Shown here: positions 56,960 to 64,000 of the stretch, piece by piece
Layout of the letters: every line of letters begins with the position of its first letter
How positions within the stretch are numbered: position 1 is the stretch's first letter
Assembly: GCA_027563935.2 (NCBI GenBank)
Contig: CM050449.1
Coordinates: 83,297,178-83,361,177, forward strand
DNA: 64,000 nucleotides
Source: Costus lasius
Lineage: Eukaryota > Streptophyta > Magnoliopsida > Zingiberales > Costaceae
Direction of reading: 5' to 3'
Made by a program: the position numbers and the translations under genes
The notes under the pieces: model-generated
Told to the model about the DNA's origin: nothing
What the model saw: the letters and a program-made list of their open reading frames with translations, nothing else
Databases searched by the model: none

Positions 56960-59058
56960 TGTTGGGAAACCCCAGGGATATTTTATAATTTTTCACAGAG
57001 ATTACAATACAAGCACAGCGGAATAATATCCCCGAAACAGGCTAGTCCCTAAAACCCAATGAAGATCGTCATGCGAAAGGTCAACATGCTGAGATAGTAA
57101 GTACCTAGATCAAGCGTGAAGGTCGATATCGAGGTAGGCGCCCAAGCGTGCGCCCTCTGCAGTCTCACACACACGGATGCCTCGAGTTCTCTTCTTCCAC
57201 GCCTGATGCTAGCCTCAGGAAGAAGATCCATGCCTTAGGAGAGTCCTCCAATCAACTTGCGCCACCACCAAGGAGGCATGCACCAAGGAGAATGAGGAGG
57301 AGAGGATGCCGCAAGCCTTCTTGCTCCTTTGCACCAATGAAGGGAAGGAGGGAGGAGGAGGAAGCATGTTGCACCCCTAGATGGAAGAAGAAGAGCTCCA
57401 AGACTCCAAGCCGTCGCCCCTCAAGTTCACCACACCTCCAAGAAGATTAGTGTCAAGAGAGGGGGCGGCTAGGGTCACACATATAACAACAAGAGGCGGT
57501 TTGGGTAAATGGAAAGACTAGGTAATTAGGGCATGATTCTAGGGATTTATTCAATTAATTATGTTGACTAAATCCCTCATCCATATGTGCCCAAGCCTTG
57601 CCTAAGCAAGCATAGAGCCATATGCGCCCAAAGGTTACCTAAAGAGGCAATACATTCATGCATGCGCAAAGACTAGGTCAAGCCATCATGAATCCTTCCC
57701 TAAATTGGCTTGGGCACAAGTCCTAATTGAATTAGGACTATTATTAAGTAAATAATCAGCCCTATATTCGCCAATCCCATCTCAATTAATATCTTAAGTG
57801 ATCTGATCAAACCCTAATTTAAATCAATCACTAGAAAATACCAATTTAGACATATGCACCACTCCTAATCTAATTAGGAGTCTTCATGTGCCTATCCCAT
57901 AAACTTCTCCCCATTATACCCTTTTAGCTTCTTGACTCTTCATTACAACTTATTAGTGAGCCCCATTAAGTAATAGGCCTAGCCCAAAGTCCATTATGCA
58001 TGTTAACTAAGCCATTGGATCCAATCCAATTTAACCCAAGGTCAAATGAGGCTTAACCATGGTTAATTTGGTCAATATGCCAAAAATGAAAGTTGGCCCT
58101 AATAAGTTTCTTCCATCTCATCAGGCCCATTGGCGCTGATGAAATCTCCCAAATAGATCCGAGTTATCCAATAACTTGATCTAAAGACTACCCGATCAAT
58201 ACAAAAACTTGAGTATCAAGGTGTGTGACCCTGTAGGTTCCTCTGACGTTGGCAGTGATGAACTTAGGTCATCACAAGCAGTGAGTGGCACCTAGTAGTG
58301 CATCGCTGCTAGGCAAGTCATCGGAATGGATATCGACATCGACATCCCCATCATCGCAACTAGGTACATATATATTATAGTCCCTTTGCCAAACTAATAT
58401 CCGATTGGACAAGTGTGTCATCACTTATTTTCACCCAATCACATGGTCATGACTAAATCAGGTTCTCACCTAGGTATGGTCATACACTTTTAGTCATAGA
58501 ACCATAGAGGAGCTCCATGGATATCAAGATTCCCTTAGGAAGGGGCAAATCCTCTATCTGTACATTGACCTTCTCATATGGGTTGTGGCATACTCAACAA
58601 CAACCGATATAAACTCCCAACTACGGTGAGGTGTTATGTTGCATCAAAGCATGTCCCTAACTATATAGAAGTGTCAATGACCTCAAGTCAAGGGATCAAT
58701 GTATCTCCTATCACTTGTGAGGATAACTCATGACACCAAGTCATTGCCTCATAGCAGGTCGGTTCAGTATATCCAACACTGATATACCCATATATCTGCG
58801 TTAGCACCACGTGCCTAACCAGCCCATATACCAATCTCACAAGTACCATAGCTATCCCTTATCCACTATGGTACATTGACTGGGAACAAGAGTTTGAGCA
58901 CCGATCCAATCTGTCTCCAGGGACACTATCATGCCAGTACATAATTGTAGATGCAATCAAGGCATAATAATGACAATGCCATAAAGATATATAAAATATC
59001 AAGTTCAAGTAGTACAAAAGATAGACCAATACTAGGTCTCAAGGCATATGCACCAACA
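56960..59058 (-). repeat. Solo copia LTR (2099 bp), TSD ATCAT
   Basis: TGTTGGGAAACCCC..GCACCAACA flanked by ATCAT on both sides (56955-56959 and 59059-59063). It opens like the Cop-4 LTR fragment at 12630. The two-hairpin motif is at 58255-58310 with 7-bp and 8-bp stems. The 100-codon frame at 57148 lies inside it and looks like transcribed-leader sequence with no recognisable domain. Confidence 0.94.
58255..58310 (-). other. Two-hairpin LTR motif in the solo LTR
   Basis: GTGATGA..TCATCAC (58255-58275) and AGCAGTGA..TCGCTGCT (58277-58310, one wobble). Confidence 0.68.
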
Positions 59059-59063
59059 ATCAT

Positions 59064-59793
59064 GATAACTTTATGTTTCATATTGTCTCCATGGGATATT
59101 ATTATTATGTTCTAAATCTTAGTTCAAGGCCAGGTAATTCATTTGATTATCATGTTTGATGGAAAAAGGTAGTGGAGTGATAGATCTGATTTTCGATTAA
59201 GGTTTTTCCTTTCAAGGCATGCTTAAGATCTTTTTGTGGAAGTATATAACTCTATCTATTTGATTCTCCTTGCTACTTGTTGAGAATAATCAATGCACTT
59301 ATCTATGATTGTGATCTCCTCTCAAAACTATTATAAAAAAAATTGATGAAAGATGAAAATAAAAAAGAAAATAAAATGGACTCCTCAACTTGGCACTGCG
59401 AAAAATTGGCAGTGGTGCCAAAGACATGAATTGAAGTCAAAATAAAAAAAATTAAGAGGATGAAAACAACACAAAAATAAGAGTGCATTGGTGTTTTTCC
59501 AACTCATATCTTTGGTTGAATCAGGTTTTGATCAGAGTGCATATACCAAATGGGAGATTATTGCATTTTGTGAAGGTAAGCCTCATCTAACTTTCGTTTT
59601 TGGATCTTCACACCATTATTCTTAACAATAGATGATTACATCGAATTCCCTAACTTGCTGAGGTTTGTTCATAATGATATCTCCCTAGGACGCAATATTT
59701 TACAATCTTGGCCTGATTTTATCTTTTTCTCATTACTATTCTTATCTACTTTATATGCTTGAGGACAAGCAATGATCTAAGTCTGGGAGAATT
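59064..59793 (+). other. Gyp-1 3' untranslated region, second part, with polypurine tract
   Basis: AT-rich, no coding signal. It ends GAGGACAAGCAATGATCTAA (59761-59780) and then GTCTGGGAGAATT, the purine tract directly before the LTR. This phrase before the LTR is usual in Athila/Tat-type elements. Confidence 0.75.
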
Positions 59794-61595
59794 TGATGTC
59801 TCGTATCTTTATAGTCTTTTTGACCTATAATTACTAGCAAAGTGAGACCTATTATCATGATTTTGCATCTCTTTCCAGCTTACTTCATTGATTTTCTTCA
59901 AAGCTTCACTACTTTTTATGTTTATTTGAATACAGGACAATTCACTCGCTTTTAGAGCTATATGGACATACATTTACATCTCCGAGTGAATCAGGAATCT
60001 TGACAAGAAGTTTAGCTTCAAACGGAATTAATTTCAAGAATTACGCCTGAGGCCATAATCTACATAAATAATTCTCTTATTGGCTTTCCAATAGACCCAT
60101 TTTTATGCAACATGGTCATAATCCGAAGTTATGCCCATAACTTCCTTGATAGCAACCTTTCGAAAGGCAAAAACCATGATAGAAAACATTACAAGTATGC
60201 TATAATTCTTAGCATGGCCGTAATTTTCTAATCAGCAATCTTTGACATCACCTTATAGCCGAAATTCAAGTCAAGGCAATAATCCACTCACCCGCAAATT
60301 TTCAGATGAATTAGAGTTTGGCATTGAAATTACGTGCTTGGCCATAATTACCATTACGCCCGTAATCTCACCTAGCAGCAATAAAAGCCAACATTCAATT
60401 GGCCATAACTTCCTCATCTTAACTCCAAATCAAGCATTCTTGGAGTCAAAATGACAAGTATTTAATGGGCCACATTTATCTGAGTGTTTCAAGCAATTAA
60501 GAACTTTGATGTATACATTACGAGCATAGCTGTAATCACCATTAAGCCCGTAATCTCGTAGCAACCAGAATTAAAACTGCCATAACTCCCTCGTTTTAAA
60601 TCCATTTTGGACGTTCTTCATGTCAAAACGTCGATAATTTAAAGGGCTATCAATGCATGTGTTTAGAAGTTACTTTAAACTCTATTTAAAGTGGTGAAAA
60701 ATGTGTTGCAAGAAAAAGAATGAGTCTTGGGCAAGGAGAGAGTTCTTGGCGAAAGCAAGGGAGAGGAAGATCTTGATGCGCCCACTCTAGAAGGCTTGAA
60801 AAAATATAGTTGCTGCCCTTCCTTGAAGAATTTGCTTCTTTCTCTCTTCTATCTTCTCTTTGTTTCTTCCTTATCTTGGAGATTTGTATCGTAACGATGC
60901 GATGATAACGTAATTTCTCTATCGGAACTAGGGTGTAGTTTAGTTGTGTGTATCTTCTCTTCAAACTTGTTTTATTATAGCAAATATAAATTTATCTTGT
61001 GTTTAGTCGATCTGTATTGTTTTACTAATAGTATTGCCTCATTCACGCAATTACTTTTCTTGGGCGTCGCAAGAAGGACCGAAAGGAGAATTGCGATGCT
61101 AAATATGCTGGATCGAACATGCCCTGAGCTGTCAAGAAATGAGGCAGGATTTGTATGAGGAACTATATGATATCTCTAAACCCATTTGATCAATCTAGAT
61201 CCGGTTTGCCATGAAAGTAGGACGCGATCTAGATTGATACCGGATTACTCCATTGAAAAAGGCTAATCTGTACCATTAGATATCTCCTTGAATACTTTAA
61301 ATTTGCATTATTATGATATTATCTTGTTCGAGTTTTAGATCTGTCAACAAGATGAACCCGAAGTTCCGATGTCTCTAAACCTAGTTTTCTACCCATAACT
61401 ATCTCTTGCTTAATTCAGTTATCTTTTGTGACAAGTTGTATTTGCGTTATTTTTCATAATTCCAAACTTCTTAACTGATTGTCTAGCTATTAATTTATAA
61501 TCTCTTGGTATTTGATCACTATCCCTGTGGGAACGACTCTTAACTACTACTACGATAAACCGTTACGCTTGCGGTTAGTAGTACGGCATACATCA
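59794..61595 (+). repeat. Gyp-1 3' LTR (1802 bp)
   Basis: TGATGTCTCG..CATACATCA, preceded by the polypurine tract. A TATA-like TATTTAAA lies at 60683-60690. AGGACCGAAAGG at about 61075 is shared with the LTR at 12742. Degenerate ATTACG../GGCCATAAT motifs at 60040-60560 echo the palindromes there. The candidate TSD on this side is GTTAG (61596-61600), whose partner is lost. Confidence 0.82.
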
Positions 61596-62730
61596 GTTAG
61601 GCATCACAAATTCCCTTGCTAAGTGAAACTAACAGAAGGGGAAAGTGGGGGAGAAGAAGATGCACCACTCCTTGTTCTTCTTGAGCAACCTTCAAGAAAC
61701 AATTCAACTAAGTGTAGGAATACGTTCAAAACTCAAAGTAGAAGTTGAGAGAAGGAACTTAGCTAAGAGATGATTCCATGGAGAGCTTCTTCATGATGCC
61801 AAGACTTGAGGAAGCAATTCTATATCACTCGAGAGCAAGATGATGTTCTCCTTAGGGTTCTCAAAAGTTTTTTGTTCAAGATTATCTTCAAGGTTTTCGG
61901 TTACTAGAAGGGATAGTGGAGAGGGGAAGAAGGGGCTCTACCCTTTAGAGAGAAGGGAAGAGGGGAGAGCTCATGGCGACACAAGCACCAATAAGAGACA
62001 TTTCTTCAAATTCTATAAACTAATTAACAAGGGATGAATGATTACAATTTATAGGCCACCCAGAGCCATGGGCAAAGGTGATATTTTACCCTAGGCAAAA
62101 ATACAAAGATAGTGAGTATTTTAGCACTTTATTGTTGTGTGATCCTTTCCTTCTGGTGCCCGATTCATCTTGCTTTTGAATTTGAATTCTTGCCTTGTTT
62201 GGTTGAGTGGATTTGTGTCTTGATTCATTAAACCTTGTTAAATTTTGAATTGCTTCCTTTCAAAGGCTTGGGCGGCTAAGAAACTTCCAAAGATGCTTCC
62301 ACAAATCGGGCATCTAAATGAGGGATCCCTAAAATTGTGGATCTTGATTTGATCCATTGATGGCTTGGCACAAATATGTAAGGTGTTGGCTGGTTTTATT
62401 CTGATTTCTATTCCTCCTTGAGTTGGTGCCTTGGCTTGATTTGGAATGGGAGTTGAGTTGGATGCAAGGGCTTCCTTCTTGAAGTCTTCAGTTGAAGTGG
62501 TTAAGTGTTGACTTTCCATTTTGGAGCTCACTAGTTGAGTGACTGAGCTGAGCTTCTTGGAGTTGCCTAGAGTTGACTTGAGCTTGCCATATAAATTGTA
62601 AATGCATAAGCACTACCCTAGTATGCAATGCAATTAAAATGCACAACTTGTCAAGGAGAACTACATGATATATCTGGAGGTGGAAAATGCCTAACCTACC
62701 AATGCCATGCAATGCAAAAAAAAGAAGGAA
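61596..62730. other. Unassigned sequence right of Gyp-1
   Basis: Contains a few frames under 100 codons. The longest (62238-62531, minus, 97 codons) has a C-P-I-C-G pair near its end but no family I recognise and no support as a gene. The AG-rich stretch at 61630-61990 resembles transcribed leader segments of LTRs. I see no clear TE boundary. Confidence 0.4.
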
Positions 62731-63960
62731 AGTACAAATATGGACGGTGGCCTAGGATGGAAAGCCATATATTGAGGGCTTCCTCCTAGTCCTACTAGAT
62801 CTCCTCGGAGCATGATCTGGTCCTCCATCATGACATCATATTTATATAGCTAGTAGTAATGATGTGTTACTGGATTCCTCTCATTGCTTATGATGATATG
62901 TCCAGTTCATCAATGCCAACATCATATGGGATCTACAAGGTCACACACGCTAATACTTAGAGATCACAATGCATTTGAGAGCCTTTGATTGAATTATGGA
63001 TTAGTTTGAGTAAATTTTGAACAATAGAGGCTTCGGATCAAAGAAGGATCTAATGGTCAATTCATATGATTCAATATGCAAGAAGAATTGGGCTATGAGC
63101 TAGCCTATTATAGTGATATGGAGATGGTCATTGGGCTTTAGGTCCAACATGAGGGCAAGTAATAGGGCTTGAGGCACTTGTGAGGCTTACATAGGAGGCC
63201 AAGTGTACGAGAATGTCATAGATATACCTCATTGGGTGCATAGCCCAATGAGGGCTGAAGCAAGAGGTGCCTATAGGCGTATGGCTTTAGTAAAGTGGCA
63301 GAAAAAGAGGCTAGATCACCTCATTGGGTCAAGAGCCCAATGAACCTTGACAAAGGTGCCTACACCCTAAAGGGGAGGCATCAGGCGACCAACCATAAGA
63401 CCCAGGTGCAAGCTCCAAGCCTCGGTCACAAGGCTAAACGCTACTACTAAGCTGGGCACTCCTAGGTGACAGGCCTAGCAAGGTAGTGAATCCTTGATGG
63501 TTGAGGTGATAGTGAACAAAATTATGCTCAAAAGGAAATTCCTTCCCCCTCTTCCAATTTGTGTCTAGGTGCATAAATTAAGGCATGTACTAGTCAACCA
63601 AACAATAGGAGGGCGTCTATATTTGAATAAATAAGTAGGCAAGGGGTCGGACATTAATGCACCATTCGGTCTTCTCTCTCTATTCGACTGTCCCTCTCCC
63701 TCTACTCCTTGTGTGCCACCACCCTCCTCCTTCTCCCTCTCCATGCCATGAGCCATCAAGGAGATACCTCTCTTAGGCTGGGGTCCTTGCTCCTAAGGCT
63801 AGTGATTGGCTCACAATAAGTGCATGGCCTATCGAAGTAATAAAATTATCATCCCAAAGGGACCAATTGCCAAATACCAACTAATTTGAAGATTATTATC
63901 TAGATGGATTAAAATAAAATTGTTTTAGAATCTAACAAAATTAAATTACTAAATTCTAGC
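62730..63960 (+). repeat. Degraded copia LTR remnant, plus orientation
   Basis: Recognised mainly by the two-hairpin motif: AGTAATGA..TCATTGCT (62855-62888) and TGATGA..TCATCA (62891-62912), followed by GGTCACACAC as in the other copia LTRs. Further phrases such as GGGCTATGAGCTAGCC and the CT-rich stretch near 63680 fit the U3-to-leader layout. Ends are not defined. Confidence 0.5.
62855..62912 (+). other. Two-hairpin LTR motif in the degraded remnant
   Basis: An 8-bp stem (one wobble) and a 6-bp stem, in the same order as in Cop-7. Primary sequence has otherwise drifted strongly. Confidence 0.55.
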
Positions 63961-63963
63961 ATA

Positions 63964-64000
63964 TGTAATACCCTAAGTATAGTCCCACATTGCAAGTGGG
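63964..64000. other. Possible start of another LTR at the window edge
   Basis: TGTAATACCC followed by a TAGTCCCACATTG phrase that often opens plant LTRs or lies near their ends. Only 37 bases are visible. Confidence 0.25.

Larger units (their letters stand above)
15319..61595 (+). mobile_element. Gyp-1, Athila-like Ty3/gypsy element, outermost host of the second nest
   Basis: Pieces 15319-15566, 50820-56959 and 59064-61595 belong to one plus-strand element: reverse transcriptase, RNase H, integrase, an ATHILA-type 3' ORF, polypurine tract and 3' LTR. The 5' LTR, gag and protease are missing. It carries many stops and a 1.17-kb internal tandem duplication. It is the oldest layer, because Cop-5 and a solo LTR lie inside it with their own TSDs. 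Confidence 0.85.

Noticed and set aside
57148..57450. 100-codon basic frame in the solo LTR at 56960-59058
   Set aside because: Arg/Lys/Ser-rich low-complexity translation of a purine-rich LTR segment. No equivalent frame seen in the related Cop-3 LTR.
62238..62531. 97-codon minus-strand frame with a C-P-I-C-G pair as a host zinc-finger gene
   Set aside because: A single Cys pair without the other ligands, no recognisable fold, and repeat-derived surroundings. Left as unassigned.

Overview
This is a retrotransposon-only block from a flowering-plant nuclear genome. I found no host gene, rRNA, bacterial feature or CRISPR array in the 64 kb. Everything I can identify is LTR-retrotransposon sequence. 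The evidence for a plant is Ty1/copia polyproteins of the Angela/Tork type (LTRs of about 1.7-2.2 kb, primer site matching plant initiator tRNA-Met) and one Ty3/gypsy element with an ATHILA-type extra ORF downstream of integrase. I cannot name the species.

Layout. Positions 1-12720 are the right-hand half of a minus-strand copia nest. Cop-1 (1-5088) sits in the leader of Cop-2 (5089-6902), Cop-2 in the protease region of Cop-3 (6903-11343), and Cop-3 in the leader of Cop-4 (11344 to about 12720). Their left halves lie outside the window. Positions 12742-15318 hold two facing gypsy-type LTR pieces with many palindromic ACGGC..GCCGT motifs. Positions 15319-61595 are a second nest, fixed by matching 5-bp target-site duplications (TSDs). 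A plus-strand Athila-like gypsy (Gyp-1) is split by minus-strand Cop-5 (15567-50819, TSD ACATT). Cop-5 is split by the minus-strand tandem element Cop-6 (19313-46690, TSD AGAAC). Cop-6 carries plus-strand Cop-7 (25534-34695, TSD CTTAC) and a solo LTR (35145-36826, TSD GCATC). Gyp-1 carries another solo LTR (56960-59058, TSD ATCAT) and ends with its own LTR at 59794-61595. Positions 61596-64000 hold unassigned sequence and a degraded copia LTR.

Cop-6 is not a simple element. It reads LTR-internal-LTR-internal-LTR with three 1680-bp LTRs and one outer TSD pair, the structure expected from unequal recombination between LTRs.

How the parts relate. Cop-1, Cop-2, Cop-6, Cop-7 and the solo LTR at 35145 are one family (LTRs opening TGTTGGGGTATGCCC) with full-length gag-pol. 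Cop-3 and Cop-5 are relatives with most of gag deleted, and Cop-5 also lacks the integrase core, so they look non-autonomous. Both groups keep the same RNA-like architecture: three leader stem-loops at matched spacing, and two adjacent stem-loops inside the LTR, with stems that change by compensating pairs between families. I consider these structures the most novel signal here. Almost all premature stops in the nest are CAG-to-TAG or TGG-to-TAG, the pattern expected from deamination of CHG-methylated cytosine. The reading frame of Cop-1 is still open for all 515 codons visible.
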